Source: Hippopus hippopus
Taxonomy: Eukaryota > Mollusca > Bivalvia > Cardiida > Cardiidae
DNA length: 64,000 bases
Reading direction: 5' to 3'
Assembly: GCA_946811185.2 (NCBI GenBank)
Contig: OX328108.1
Coordinates: 18,671,239-18,735,238 of the forward strand
Part shown: positions 19,465 through 31,107 of the stretch, in pieces
Layout: each line of letters opens with the position of its first letter
Position numbering within the stretch: position 1 is the stretch's first letter
Translations under genes and position numbers: made by a program
Notes under the pieces: generated by a model
Seen by the model: only the letters and a program-made list of their open reading frames with translations
Told to the model about the DNA's origin: nothing
Databases searched by the model: none

Positions 19465-20744
19465 CAATATTTTGAAGCCCATGTTAAACTTGCGATCCCT
19501 GGAATGAAGGCAATTTTGACCCCAGACCTACAATACGAAACTAGAATGTGTGGTTATAAACAAAAAGATTTTTTAATCTTGCCCAATAAAAAGTCATGTA
19601 AAACAAGTTTGCTGAATAAAAGGCCCTGTAAAATATGTGATCCATGACACAGGTTTATCAAGTTTTCACTATAAAAGCCAATGTAAAACTTGTGACCCCT
19701 GGTGTGGAGTCAAACTTGACCCCCAAAGTTAAAATTTGGGCCCTCTTGGTAGAGGCCCATTATATAAAGTTACATGCAAAATTTGGTAGCCCTAGGCCTA
19801 AATATGGCTATGTACAAGTAGATTATTAAAGTTTCCTTATATAAGACCATGTAGAACTTGTGACCCCCTGGGGTGGGGCTACATTTGACCCCCTGGGCTA
19901 TAATTTGGGCACCCTTGATAGAGACCCCCTAGATAAAGCTAAATGCAAAATTTGATAGCCCTAGCCCTTATAGCTAGATGTGAAAGATTTTCCTATATAA
20001 GCCCGCCCATGTAAAACATGTTACCCCCTGGAGCGAAGTCAAATTTGACCCTCGGCTATAATTTGGACACCCTTGGTACAGGTCCACTAGATAAAGCTAC
20101 ATGCCAAATTTGGTCGCCCTAGGCCCCATGGCTAGGTCAAAGAAGAATTTTAAAGTTCTCCCTATATAAGCCCATGTAAAACTTCTTATATAAGCCCATG
20201 TAAAACTTGTTACCCCCGGGCAGGGCCTAATTTGACCCCAGGGCTATAATTTGAACAATCTTGGCAGAGGTCCACTAGATAAAGCTACATGCCAAATTTG
20301 GTAGCTCTAGGCCCTATGGCTAGGTAGAAGAGGAATTTTAAAGTTCTCCCTAAATAAGCCCATGTATAACTTGTAACCCCCGGGGCGGGGCCAATTTTGA
20401 CCCCAGGGCTATAAATTGAAGAAACTTGGTAGAGGTCCACTAGATAAAGCTACATGCCAAATTTGGTAGCCCTTGGCCTTACGGTTTCAGACAAGAAGAT
20501 TTTCAAAGATTTTCAAAATTTTTCAGTTTTGTTGCCATGGCAACCAGAGTTTTTGAAGGAATTAAATTCTTTCAAGAAATTCTGAAGAGGACCATGGCAG
20601 GATCATTTCTGTGAAGTTTCATCAAAATTGGATGGGTAGTTTCAGAGAAGACGACGTTTTAAAAAAAAGTTAACGGACGGACGGACGGACGACGGACAAC
20701 AGGCCATGACATAAGCCCGCTGGCCTTCGGCCAGTGGAGCTAAA
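19465..20744 (+). mobile_element. Helitron-like element H3 with tandem ~165 bp modules
   Basis: Five modules with AGAGGYCCACTAGATAAAGC start near 19751, 19920, 20078, 20266 and 20431. Then come TTGCCATGGCAACCAGAG, an (ACGG)n run, and the terminal hairpin CTGGCCTTCGGCCAGTGGAG plus CTAAAAA. The 5' start hairpin is missing. Confidence 0.65.
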
Positions 20745-20965
20745 AACTGGAGCCAGAACCTGATGCTTCAAGATTAATAAAACTGATGTACTGGAAAGCC
20801 AGATCAGAGTTAGGCCAAATGCATGTACATGTATTTGTTGTATGTCAAACCATATTTCCAGTGCCCTGATTATTTGCTATTTAGAAATTGACTCATCAAT
20901 TTTTAATTATCATCTGGGCATATTGATATTGATTAAGAGCATATGACTCTCTTGAGACTGTAGCA
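20745..20965. other. no recognised feature
   Basis: AT-rich sequence between H3 and a MITE-A fragment. Confidence 0.4.
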
Positions 20966-20967
20966 GA

Positions 20968-21105
20968 CTAGCATTTTCTCCTTTTCCGACTATGTTTTTT
21001 ACCCTTGCAAAGCTAAAATCCCTCATTTTAGCCACATTTAATTTTTCGTCTGCAAATGTTTACATATTTGGCAAGTCTCTGATTTTGTCGTTGAGTAAAG
21101 CGTTG
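20968..21105 (+). mobile_element. MITE-A forward, 5'-truncated
   Basis: It starts inside the right hairpin arm (AGCATTTTCTCCTTTTCC) and keeps the right end. Confidence 0.75.
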
Positions 21106-21299
21106 TAGGTTATTGATTATGAATTTGAATTATTTCTCGATTTTAAATCATTAAAGGATTAAGTTTCTCCATTGAAAACTGATGAATTCGAAATTCATCT
21201 ATTTACAATCTAATGAAATGTAATACCAAAATTCCATGTTTTAGACCTGTCCATATTGAAAGGATTTGATGACATGACTCTTTCACACCTTAATTTGCC

Positions 21300-21345
21300 C
21301 TTGTGGCCGATGTAGATGAAGATCAGACTGCACTACGCTGTTAGC
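21300..21345. mobile_element. MITE-B core fragment
   Basis: GATGTAGATGAAGATCAGAC with TGCAC; one arm only. Confidence 0.45.
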
Positions 21346-21448
21346 TTTGCTGAAATGTACTACACAATAACAACCTTGACCTTGACTGCTCTTAGTCTGA
21401 GCTACATTTAATGATAAATTAATGTCATCTGCTATAGACTTCGTTATG

Positions 21449-21672
21449 ATAATCCTTTACCATACCAGCCTGGATTTTAAAGACCCTGAAATACTGAAAA
21501 CATTGTGGGAAAAGGAGAGAATGCTGGTAACCAGCATTCTCTCCTTTTTCCACAATGTTTGCTACCCTTTCAAAGAAAACTCTAATAACTTGAGTCATAT
21601 ACTTTGTTGTCTGCAAATGCTTTCTAGGTGGACAAGTCTACAAGACAGTTTTGTTGTCTGGAAAAGAGTTAA
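21449..21672 (+). mobile_element. MITE-A forward, complete
   Basis: The hairpin is well kept with paired changes (GAGAGAATGC/GCATTCTCTC). The right end is repeated once more at 21683-21705. Confidence 0.87.
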
Positions 21673-21749
21673 CTGTATAACTATTTGTTGTCTGGAAGAG
21701 AGTTAAGGAATAACTATGCTTAAAGATTCTAGGGTGCATTTATAAACGA

Positions 21750-21835
21750 TCCTACTGGCTGGTAACCAGCATTTTCTCTATTCCCTACGATCTAATTTTT
21801 AAAAAAAAAAAAATTTTTCCTCAGGATTGTTAACA
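21750..21835 (-). mobile_element. MITE-A fragment
   Basis: CTGGTAACCAGCATTTTCTC then a 12-base A run and CCTCAGGATTGTTAAC. Confidence 0.5.
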
Positions 21836-22571
21836 TTTGACAAGAGGGCCATTGGCTCTAAAGCGCTCACCGGAGTAAGGTCACCTAGGGTTAATAAAGC
21901 TGAAGAGGTCCTGATTTAAAATGGATCACTGTAAGTGACCTACTTTTTTACCAAACTCACCTACTTTTCAACTTGTCAGAGGTATCATCAAGACAAACAT
22001 TCTGATAACGTTTCATGAGTGTAAGACTGAAAATGTTGCCTCTATGGTGCACACAAGCTTTTTCAAAGATTTTGCCCCTCTGCCTTGCTTTCTGATCCGA
22101 CATGATGCAATTTCAAAATTGTCTCAGATATCACCAAGACAACCTTTCTGACCAAGTTTCATGAGTATCAAGCTGAAAATGTGGCCTATAGAGAGCAGAA
22201 AAGGATTTTCTAAGATTTGGCCCAGTGACCTATTTTTTTTAATTATTTCAAACAAGTTTAAGATTACATCAAGGCGAACACATTGACTAAGTTTCATGAG
22301 TATCTGTCAAAAAATGTGGCCCCTAGGGTGCATTCAAGGTTTTTCTAAGATTTTTGACAGTGACCTACTTTTTGATTTGACATGGCTCAATTTCAAACTT
22401 GTATGAGATATTATCAAGACAAACATTCTGACCATGGTTCAAGAGTATCACTGGCTGAAAATGTGGCTTCTAAAGTGCACATAAGTTTTCTTTTTAGATA
22501 TGGCTCAGAGACCGAAATGACAAGAATTCGAATTTGTCCGAGATATTAATCAAAGCGTTGAGAACACTGAA

Positions 22572-23490
22572 GTGGTATTTGTCAAGGAAACCATTGTGTG
22601 GAATTAATAATTTGAAAGAAAAGGAGAAATATTATTCAAATATTGGCTTGAAGGTCAACCTACGAAGCAAATAAATAATTTTTTCGTTAAAGGGAGTGTA
22701 CTCACAACAAAGTTAGGATTATTTGTGTATTGGTGGTATCCCATTGATCATTAGGAGGGGTCAGGAGTAACGTCCCTTGACAATAGGATGCATGATGGAT
22801 AGAGAGATAAACCATGTGAATATATCAAATAAAATTAAGTTTGTAACTGAAAACTATGATTTTTAAATATATTTGGCCGTTAACATTTAATTCCCAACAT
22901 TAAAATCAATTATTTCGATATATAAATATTCATGCCCAATCAAATGGAGTAGCGCACAATCATGGGACAAACTGGTTTTGGAACAAAAAAGCCCAGGACC
23001 AAGCAATCAGTAGACAAATGTTGTATATATCATTGCGCCAATAGAAAGATATGGGCAAGTGAAGCTATTTTCAATCAAGAATTAATATTTTCACGGTCGA
23101 TGGCCTCACCCAGTGTATTTTAACATGCCATTTCCAATTACATATCTGAGTGCTACCGAAAAACTCATTTGTCTGAGAAAAATTGAGTTTAATTGGGTTT
23201 ATTTCCTTCGGCTTTGCACAAAATACGATACAGAGCTCCAGATAGAGGGAGTGATTTTAGTTTTAAAATTGAAATTGTTAATAATTCTCCACTAAACCCT
23301 ATGTTGTGGGTATTCATTAGAACTGTCTCATCAAGACAATTCTAATGAGTACCCACAACATAGGGTTTCAAAGAGAAATAATGGATTTAGAATACCATTA
23401 CTCCCTCTTATCTGGAGCTCTGATGATACATGGTCTTCAAAATTCAATATTGAACTCATAGTGGTATTGTCTTCGACAAATACCACAAAA
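22572..23490. mobile_element. candidate DNA element inserted in H4
   Basis: GTGGTATTTGTCAAGG at the left and its approximate complement CTTCGACAAATACCAC at the right suggest ~12 bp terminal inverted repeats. No transposase frame or clean target duplication is visible; weak call. Confidence 0.4.
23231..23425. repeat. long inverted repeat (hairpin)
   Basis: Arms of ~90 bases pair around 23330: AAACCCTATGTTGTGGGTA with TACCCACAACATAGGGTTT, and further out CAGAGCTCCAGATAGAGGGA with TCCCTCTTATCTGGAGCTCT. The inner 40 bases are near perfect. Confidence 0.8.
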
Positions 23491-23629
23491 ACATTCTGAT
23501 CTAGTTTCATGAGTATCAGGCTGAAACTGTGGCCTCTAGAGTGCACACAAGGTAAATATTGGTGACCACCCCACAGACGCCAATTACAAAAGCTCACCTT
23601 GAGCACTTCATGCTCAGGTGAGCTAATAA

Positions 23630-23905
23630 AAAGGTTTATATCAAATACACAGAAAAGAGAAAATATTAATCTGAAAGCTATAATATTTCTTTCGTTCTTT
23701 CAAAAATACATATTACTTATCAATGGAATATTATATTCTCTCTATTCAAAATATAAACGGTCAATTTCTGTATTCTATATATCATTCATAATACAAACAC
23801 AGATATTAAGGTCAATAGATAATGTAAATAGATCTTTGAATTTTAAAAAAAAAAAAATCTTCACATTTATGACCTTTTATTCCTTCTGATATACATACCA
23901 ACACA
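23630..23905. other. no recognised feature
   Basis: Very AT-rich; a 96-codon frame here has no splice or similarity support. Confidence 0.4.
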
Positions 23906-23919
23906 ATACTATTTATGAA

Positions 23920-24118
23920 GCACCCAGAGTTCTAATGACTTCGTGGAAAAAGGCTGAGAAAACACTAGAAAAAAGAGAAAATGCTGGTAATCAGCATTTT
24001 CTCCTTTTCCCATAATACTTTCTATGCTGATGAATCCCATCGTATGAGCCACATTTATTATGTTCAGAGACTACAGACTGTTTAAATTTAGACAAATATT
24101 AAATTCTGTTACTTAACC
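23920..24118 (+). mobile_element. MITE-A forward, degenerate
   Basis: The hairpin AGAGAAAATGCTGGTAATCAGCA is kept; both ends are eroded. Confidence 0.65.
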
Positions 24119-24340
24119 CATTACCATATGACAAAATTTTAGCCTTGTCCAAATTAAAAGCATTTGCAGACGACATATTAAATGCGGCTCAACTGGTACA
24201 AATTTTCTTGAATAGGGGAGAAAACATTGTCAGAAAAGGGAAAAATGCTGGTTACCATTATTTCTTCTTTTTCCACAATGTTTTCAAAAGGTGTCTTTCC
24301 CAGGGTGGTTAGAAGTCGGCATTGTGCAGTAAAGGGTGAA
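24113..24340 (-). mobile_element. MITE-A reverse, complete
   Basis: Left end TTAACCCATTACCATATGAC; right end AGTAAAGGGTGAA. Confidence 0.86.
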
Positions 24341-24367
24341 TTGGAAAGGAGTTCATAACCAATTCAT

Positions 24368-24606
24368 TAAATGGTGTTTTAGCTTGCTTTTACTTCAGTC
24401 ATATCACTGCAGCAGCTTACTTATTCATACATGTATGTGTGTCCAAGTTTCCAGGTTTCATCAGTACCAGACCAGTGCTCTGAGCTCATGCCAATGACAA
24501 TCCTGTGAAATGTCAGTGCTTGAAGCAGCTAACTATATACAGTAGTAGAACCCATGGCTTCCAGGTTGTAAATCCTACACCCTAATGAATAAGCCATGCT
24601 GGATCC
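24368..24606 (-). mobile_element. SINE-S2 copy
   Basis: Plus-strand CACTGCAGCAGCTTACTTAT and AATAAGCCATGCTGGATCC are the body and head of the S2 family. Confidence 0.6.
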
Positions 24607-24621
24607 TTACAACACAAGCAT

Positions 24622-24705
24622 AGACCTTGACCACACAATGCTGACTTTTAAAGACCCTCGGAAAGAAGCCTTCTGAATTTGTAAGAAAAGGAGAAAATTT
24701 TCACT
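24622..24705 (+). mobile_element. MITE-A forward, left fragment
   Basis: CCACACAATGCTGACTTTTA to AGGAGAAAATTTTC. Confidence 0.6.
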
Positions 24706-24911
24706 TTTGTAAAATACTCTATTAAAAGCACCCTTGAAATCATACAATACTTACTTTAAAGCAATCCATTTTTGTGCATATACTCCAACATTAAAGTTCT
24801 GTCAAAAACTGGTTCAAACATTTCCAACAATAATTTGACAACATTTTGTCACATGAAACACTCAGTGCACCCAATTCTATCAAATTCTGAAAGCTGTCCT
24901 TATTTTTCTCT

Positions 24912-25135
24912 TTAACTCTTTTACAAACCACATAATTTCAGACTGGTCAAAATTGAAAGCGATTGCAGATGACAAATGCGGCTCAAATGATCAGAATGAA
25001 GACTGAAAGGGTAGAAAACATTGTGGTTAAAGGAGAAAATACTGGTTACCAGCATTTTCTCCTTTTCCCACCTTGTTTTAAGAAGGCCTGATCCTGAGGG
25101 TCATTAAAACATGGGACTATAAGGTAAAGGGTTAA
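24912..25135 (-). mobile_element. MITE-A reverse, complete
   Basis: TTAACTCTTTTACAAACCAC to GGTAAAGGGTTAA. Confidence 0.87.
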
Positions 25136-25154
25136 ATGTTGATCTGTTGTTCTA

Positions 25155-25606
25155 TTAACTCTTTACCACACAACAAAAATTTGACCTGTCCAAACTGAAA
25201 GTGTTTGCAGATGACAATTTAAATTCGGCTCAACTGATGGAATTTATCTTTGATGTGGTAGAAAACATTGTGGGAAAAGGAGAAAATACTGGTAACTAGC
25301 ATTTTCTCCTTTTCCAACGTTTTAAAAGGGCTTTTTTCTCATGGTCCTTAACTCTTTACCAAACGACAAAATTTTAGACTGGTCCAAATTGAAAGCATTT
25401 GCAGATGACAAAATAAAAGTGACTGAAAATTTGCAATTTGTTTTGGGAAAGGAAGAAAACATTGTGGGAAAAGGAGAAAATGCTGGTTACCAGCATTTTC
25501 TCCTTTTCCCACAATGTTTTCAGAAGGCTTCTTTCTCAGGGTCGTTAAAAGTCGGGATTGTGTGGTAAAGGGTTAAAACTTGGGATTGTGTAGTAAAGGG
25601 TTATAA
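25155..25606 (-). mobile_element. MITE-A reverse, split by a younger MITE-A copy
   Basis: The left part is 25155-25351 and the right part 25573-25606. The two parts join at one internal TTAA (GGTCCTTAAAACTTGGGATT), duplicated on either side of the insert. The hairpin centre is GGTAACTAGC, flipped relative to the flanks. Confidence 0.88.
25348..25576 (-). mobile_element. MITE-A reverse, complete, nested (229 bp)
   Basis: Near-canonical copy with intact hairpin, inserted at TTAA inside the older copy. Confidence 0.93.
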
Positions 25607-25609
25607 CCA

Positions 25610-25825
25610 CTCTTTTTTTCACACTTAAACTTTCCATAATGTGCTGGGTATATGCCTGTATCACTCGTATCACAATGTATAAATTGTAGCAAGAGGTAAT
25701 AATTTCACAGAAACTAAAATGATTGCAATCACAAACTAAATTTCCTTTCTAATCCAATACTCTTTGTGATTCAAATACATCACAATTCTATGTGATAACC
25801 CTGGACCAGATAATTCAATGTTTAA
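25610..25825. other. no recognised feature
   Basis: AT-rich spacer. Confidence 0.4.
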
Positions 25826-25829
25826 ATTT

Positions 25830-25947
25830 CCTGTCCCTGAAGAAGACATTCTTCAAAAACATAGTGGGAAAAGAATTACCAGTATTTTCTCCTTTTCCCA
25901 CAATGTTTTTATCTCTTTCATAGACAAGTCTATTATTTGAGCTACAT
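25830..25947 (+). mobile_element. MITE-A forward, truncated both ends
   Basis: Hairpin remnant AGTGGGAAAAGAATTACCAG with a right-arm trace. Confidence 0.6.
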
Positions 25948-25948
25948 C

Positions 25949-26140
25949 AACTCTTTACCACACAATCTTGAGTTTTAAACACCTAATGACACAGAAAACC
26001 GTAGAAACATTGTGAGTAAATGCTTTTCTCACATTGTTTACTAACCTTTCACAAACATTAGTCTCATCATTTGAGCCACATTTAATTTTCTGTCTGCAAA
26101 CACTTCTAAATTGGACACGTCTAAAATCTAAAATTTGACA
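25949..26140 (+). mobile_element. MITE-A forward, hairpin collapsed
   Basis: ATTGTGAGTAAATGCTTTTC replaces most of the palindrome. Confidence 0.72.
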
Positions 26141-26149
26141 AAAATTCTG

Positions 26150-26353
26150 ACTTTTCCATGTTTAAAGCATTTGCAAATTAAAAACATTTGCAGACAAAAA
26201 AAAAGACTTAGTGGCTCTCATGACAAGATTTGCCTCTAAAAGTCTATAAAACAATGTAGGAAAAAGAGAAAATGCTGGTTACTAGCATTTTCTCCTTTTC
26301 CTACAATGTTTTCAACAATCCATCTTAGAATACAAGATTATTTGGTAAAGTAC
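26150..26353 (-). mobile_element. MITE-A reverse, left end eroded
   Basis: Hairpin intact (GCTGGTTACTAGC); AAACATTTGCAGACAAAAA arm duplicated. Confidence 0.75.
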
Positions 26354-26499
26354 TACAGCATACATGTAACACTATGTATATCAACCAAATAATTCCATTT
26401 TTCTACTGTCAAATGATGTGCTCTACAAGCAGGTTTTATTTACTTCAAGGATTATTTTGATCAACTGGCCCTGCCAATAATAACATAGAATCCAGTCCA

Positions 26500-26733
26500 T
26501 TAGCCCTTTACAAAACAATCCTGAAGTTGAAATACCATAAAAAATAAAGCTTATGAAAACATTGTGGGAAAAAGAGAAAATACTGATAACCAGCATTTTC
26601 TCCTTTTCACACAATTGTTTTTTAATGTTTTAAAGACAAATTCCATCTTTTGAGCCAACTTTGATGTGTTGTCTGCAAAACCTTTCAAAATAGAAGGGTC
26701 CAAAACTTTTGTTGTCTGGTAGAGTAAAGTAAC
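26500..26733 (+). mobile_element. MITE-A forward, complete, diverged
   Basis: TTAGCCCTTTACAAAACAAT to GTCTGGTAGAGTAAAG. Confidence 0.8.
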
Positions 26734-26819
26734 AAATTTTGACAAAAGAGGATATACTTTACTGCTTCCCCTTTGAAGGTTTCTAAATCCTAACTTCATG
26801 CAGATCTCTTTTTTTTTTT

Positions 26820-26940
26820 GCAGAAAAACCTTGAGAAAAACTTTGTGGCAAAAGGAAAGATACTTGTAATGAGTAGTTTCTTTCTTTTTTTCAACAATGT
26901 TTTGGTATGTATTTTGGCAGCACATCTTGTCATGTTGAAA
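26820..26940 (+). mobile_element. MITE-A forward, very degenerate
   Basis: ACTTTGTGGCAAAAGGAAAG and TTTCAACAATGTTTT outline only. Confidence 0.4.
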
Positions 26941-27051
26941 ATCAATATTTTACAGCTAAATACTGAAGAAGTCGTTACCTCAAATATTTTTTTTTCAAAA
27001 GATTATTTGTTAAAGACAATAATGAAACAAAAGATGACACGCTTGAACCTC

Positions 27052-27505
27052 GGCCCTTTACCATATAGCCCAAAGTTTTAAATACCTTGACGAAAAAGGC
27101 TTTTGAAAACATAAAAGGAAAGGGAGAACATGCTGATTGCCAGCATTTTTCTCCTTTTCCCACAATGTTTTCCATCCTTTCAAAGACAAGTTCCATCATT
27201 CTGCCAATTTTGATTTGACATCTGCAAATGCATTGAATTAACTCTTTACAAAACGACAAAATTTTTGGACATGTTCAAATTGAAAGCAGTTGCAGACGAC
27301 AAATTAACGGTGGTGCAAATGACGGAAGTAGTCCTTGATAGGGTAGAAAACATTGTGGGAAAAGGAGAAAATGCTGGTTACCAGCATTTTCTCCATTTTC
27401 CACAAAGTTTTCAAAAGCCTTCTGGCACAGGGTTGTTTTAAACACTGGATTGTTTGGTAAGGGGTTAAGGAAAGTAAGAAATTTTGTTGTCTGGTAACAG
27501 ATTAA
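27052..27505 (+). mobile_element. MITE-A forward, split by a younger copy
   Basis: 27052-27241 continues at 27465-27505 (GAATTAAGGAAAGTAAGAAA across the join), with TTAA duplicated at both junctions. Confidence 0.85.
27238..27468 (-). mobile_element. MITE-A reverse, complete, nested
   Basis: TTAACTCTTTACAAAACGAC to GGTAAGGGGTTAA; hairpin almost intact. Confidence 0.9.
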
Positions 27506-27775
27506 CTTTGTTCCTTGTTTATCTGTGTCCTCACATACAAGTGCCTTTTGACTCCACTACAGCATTATGGTGTTTGAAAACATTTTGACAAGTTGTATAA
27601 GAGAGCCATGATGGCCCTGTATTGCCCCACTTCCTTTTAAATAAATATACCATACACATTATTGGCAAGGACACAGACAATTAACTGTAAAAAGCCTGTA
27701 TTGAAATAAAATTAAATACGGAAAATAAGGATAGCCTCTTAACACTCATAGCTTTTAAACCTACCAATCTGCATC

Positions 27776-28012
27776 AATGACTGATTGATTGAATGGTGTT
27801 TCATGCCACTTTCAACATCATTTCTGTCATATTACAGCAACAGCTCACATATTCATGTATGTCTTGGGTTCTATTAGTAACAGGTAAGGGCTTTGAAGTG
27901 TCCTACCCTGGGAGAAACTCCTGTGAAAAACCAAGTACTTCCATTTGAACCCAAGGCCTCCAGGTTAAGAGTCCTTCACTTCACCACGGAGCCTTGCAGG
28001 ACCCCTGGTGTC
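27776..28012 (-). mobile_element. tRNA-derived SINE-S2, reference copy
   Basis: The minus strand begins TCCTGCAAGGCTCCGTGGTG with box-B-like GGGTTCAAAT, then a body, and ends in a TCAATCAATCA-type tail. Confidence 0.7.
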
Positions 28013-28019
28013 AATGAAT

Positions 28020-28440
28020 ACAAGCATATTTAACAGTAATCAAGAACTAATCTCACCATTTTTTTTTTTAATGTCAATGAACTCTGATTTACAGTTTTTT
28101 GACACAGAGATTTCAAAAGATACTTAGAAGCAGAATGGATTTTTTGCAGAAGAAAAAGACTGATTCAATCAAAGATGCTTCATTCAAATATTTAATGCAT
28201 TAAGCATAACCATGAACATCAAATTAGATAACCAGCAAAGAAAACTGGACATTTCCTCTACCACGAAAACATAAATATACAATACCAACCATTATACAGT
28301 GTAGTCATTAAAATCAAGGGAGACGATGACATTGTCATGAAGAAAACAGAAGTTACTTCCCTTAAACATCATAAGCTTAACTATAGCTTGTTATCACCAC
28401 TAATTAATCAAACCAAAAATATTCATATTCTTTGCCAGAT
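28020..28440. other. interior of H5, otherwise unassigned
   Basis: No module or other repeat is recognised. Confidence 0.35.
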
Positions 28441-29087
28441 CAGAATTGTATCTGTCTGAATAAGCCTGAAAAGAGTCAACCAAAGGATAATTTTGGCTTA
28501 TTTGTAGAGAATTCCAAAATGTTGTTTTGGAACAGATTTTTAGAGACGTTCAATATTTTTTAGTTTTGTGTCGATGGCAACCGGAGTTAATCAGGGAATC
28601 AAATTCTTTGAAAAAGTTCTGACCATGGCAGGATCATTTAGGTGTATTTCTTGAAAATTTGATTGGTAATTTTAAAGAGGATGTGTGAAATAAACACAGT
28701 CACAGACACACCCAAGGAAGCTTGGATACAAGGATACACACATGACGAACAAAGGACCAAGACACAAGCTTGCTGGCCTTCCAAAAGTACAGCAAAAACT
28801 TGCTGAGTAGGTTTTAGATGGACTGGCCTTATTTTCATGTTTTAAAAGCAAAATACCTGCAAATTTAATGTCTAACAACACCAGTTGACAAAAGAGACGT
28901 GCTAACTAAATGATGACTTGCGAAATGCAGAGCATGCCTATTTGGCACAGTGCAGTCAGTTTGAGGTGCAGCTGACTTATTTCACTTTTATAGATATAAG
29001 GAGAAACAAGCCATATGTATTATTATGTAATGGAAATGTAATACCTATGTGTTTAGAAGTTTTCCTTTTGCCACTGCATTTTTAAAA

Positions 29088-29270
29088 CTTGACCCGTTAC
29101 ATTTAGACGACAAAGTTTTGGACCTCTCAAAATCAATTTTGGCATTTGCAGACAACAAATTAAAAGTGGGTCACGATGGAATCTGTGGTAACCAACATCT
29201 TCTACCTTTTGCACAATGTTTTCAATAATCTTTTTATACAAGGTCAGTATTGCATAGTAAAAGGGTAAAC
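29088..29270 (-). mobile_element. MITE-A reverse, hairpin shortened
   Basis: GACGACAAAGTTTTGGACCT and GATGGAATCTGTGGTAACCA; the left hairpin arm is lost. Confidence 0.7.
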
Positions 29271-29558
29271 TAAATCTATTTCCTAATCTCTATGAGGGTA
29301 GGGATTAAAGGATAATCTAACAGAAAAATTCTACTCGTTACATGTAACTAAATGTAATGAGGCATTTATTTTTAGTAAATTTTTTACCTTTTTTTAAACA
29401 AGCCTAGATTTCGTGATAAAAAACATTTTCAAAATTTACACCAACAGCAAAAAGGACTATTTAGAAAAAAAAAAAATTATTGTCAGCATTTGGAGACACT
29501 GCTAAGAGGTTAGCTATTTCTCCATTGGTCACTATATTAAAGTCTTTATCAAACAACT

Positions 29559-29786
29559 TTAACCCTTTACCACACGACCAATTTTAGACCTGTCCGAATT
29601 GAAAGCATTTGCAGAGGACAGTTTCAATGTGGATCATATTAAATGATTTTTCTTTGATAGGGTAGAAAACATTGTGGGAAAAGAAGAAAATGCTGGTTAC
29701 CAGCATTTTCTCCTTTTCCCACAATGTTTTCAAAAGCCTTCTCTATCAGGGGTGCCAAAAGTCGTCATTGTGTGGTAAAGGGTTAA
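29559..29786 (-). mobile_element. MITE-A reverse, complete
   Basis: TTAACCCTTTACCACACGAC to GGTAAAGGGTTAA; hairpin intact with one G-to-A in the left arm. Confidence 0.92.
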
Positions 29787-29789
29787 AGA

Positions 29790-30786
29790 CTTACCCAACT
29801 TGAAACATGTTAAGATGACCAATTAATTGCTGCTCAAATCATGAGACATATTAATGGAATGGAAGCAAACATCTGGACCTCAGAGGCCCTAAACGGCCTG
29901 AATTAAACTACTGGCATTGATGTTGCTTATTTTCTAGCATACATCATAATAATAATTCAAAAAGTGAAAAGCTTAAGTAAAATTTTTCAAAACCAATTAT
30001 TTGGAATCCAGCCAAATTTGATAGGGTTTCAGTATTAATTGTATTAAACAATCCCTCCAAGTTTCAAAGAAATGTGACCATTAATGTGGAAGACTTGGAT
30101 AAACAAAACTAAGCCATCAAGTGGCTGTTCTTCCTATGCTGGTAGCTTGATTTTCTAAATTTTTGATAGGATTCAATCCCTTGATAATCTGTAATCTGTC
30201 CAAATTTCAAAAGAAGTGAATAAAAACTGCTGACTTTAGGATGTAAACAAGACATGAAATTTTTGAAATATATATTTCCCTTATAAATTGTTGGATTTTG
30301 TTTAAAATCAATAGGATTCAGGCTACTGATGAAATAAAGCAACTGTGCAAGTTTCATGAAAATTGAACCACAATTGCAGACTTACCCATGAAAACAAGAA
30401 ATGTTAAGTCTCAACTTCAAATGGCATCCTTTCCCTTACTAAGTGTTTAATTGTTTTCCAATTCACTAGGGTAAAACCTACTGATGATATAAAGAAACTG
30501 TGTCATGAAAGTTTCAATAAATTCTGACAACCAATGCAGACTTTATTGTGCAAACGAGAAAATTTGATTTTCAACTTTAAATGGCTACTTTCCCTTACTT
30601 ATTGTCAGATTTTTTTCAAAATCATTGGGTTTCAAGCTATTGATAATACAAACAAACTGTGCAAAATCTGACAACAAATGCAGACTTTATTGCGTAAACA
30701 AGAAAAAGACTAATAGATGGGTGGACAGGCAATGAAAACCAGGCCATGACACAAGCCCTACTGGCTTTCAGCTAGTAGAGCTAAAC
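29790..30786 (+). mobile_element. Helitron-like element H6, 5' end unclear
   Basis: Modules ending in TGCAGACTTTATTGYGYAAA recur near 30230, 30375, 30535 and 30680. The 3' end is GGCCATGACACAAGCCCTAC with a weak hairpin and AGAGCTAAA. Confidence 0.55.
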
Positions 30787-30870
30787 AGGAGAATGGTTGC
30801 CAGCATTCTCTCCTCTTCCACAATATTTTAGATAAGTTTTTCTCTTAAACTGGATTATTTCATAGGGTCT
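30787..30870 (-). mobile_element. MITE-A fragment
   Basis: AATGGTTGCCAGCATTCTCTCC then a diverged arm; it lies at the 3' border of H6. Confidence 0.5.
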
Positions 30871-31107
30871 TATGTTTTTACAATCCTAGCTGTCTGAGAA
30901 GGCCCTTTGCTAGGGGGTTTACAGCATAAAGGGAAAAAAAGGTACAAAATAACAACAAACCTTTCATTACACAGATATCATTATCAACATTTCTTTTTAT
31001 CTTTCTTCACACCAATCAACAATAGAAAGGTATTTGGAATTCCTTAGCAATGAAAGCAATGAAAGTATCAAAGGTATTCCATTCAGGTGACCCTATCAAA
31101 ACACAGC

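Larger units (their letters stand above)
21838..23628 (+). mobile_element. Helitron-like element H4 with internal insertion
   Basis: It opens GACAAGAGGGCCATTGGCTC and closes TTGAGCACTTCATGCTCAGG plus TGAGCTAA. Modules with AAGTTTCATGAGTAT and GACCTACTTTTTGAT repeat every ~140-160 bases between 21990 and 22480. The module series is broken at about 22565 and resumes at 23492. Confidence 0.65.
27597..28805 (+). mobile_element. Helitron-like element H5, degenerate
   Basis: It starts AAGAGAGCCATGATGGCCCT. The 3' region has TCGATGGCAACCGGAGTTAA and a decayed GCTGGCCTTCCAAAAGTACA end. It contains a SINE-S2 copy. Confidence 0.5.

Noticed and set aside
25341..25568. Many open frames of 60-110 codons containing SLPNDKILDWSKLKAFAD or ENIVGKGENAGYQHFLLF
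   Set aside because: These are translations of MITE-A in one frame. The same peptide recurs wherever a copy lies, with no start context, splice sites or codon constraint.
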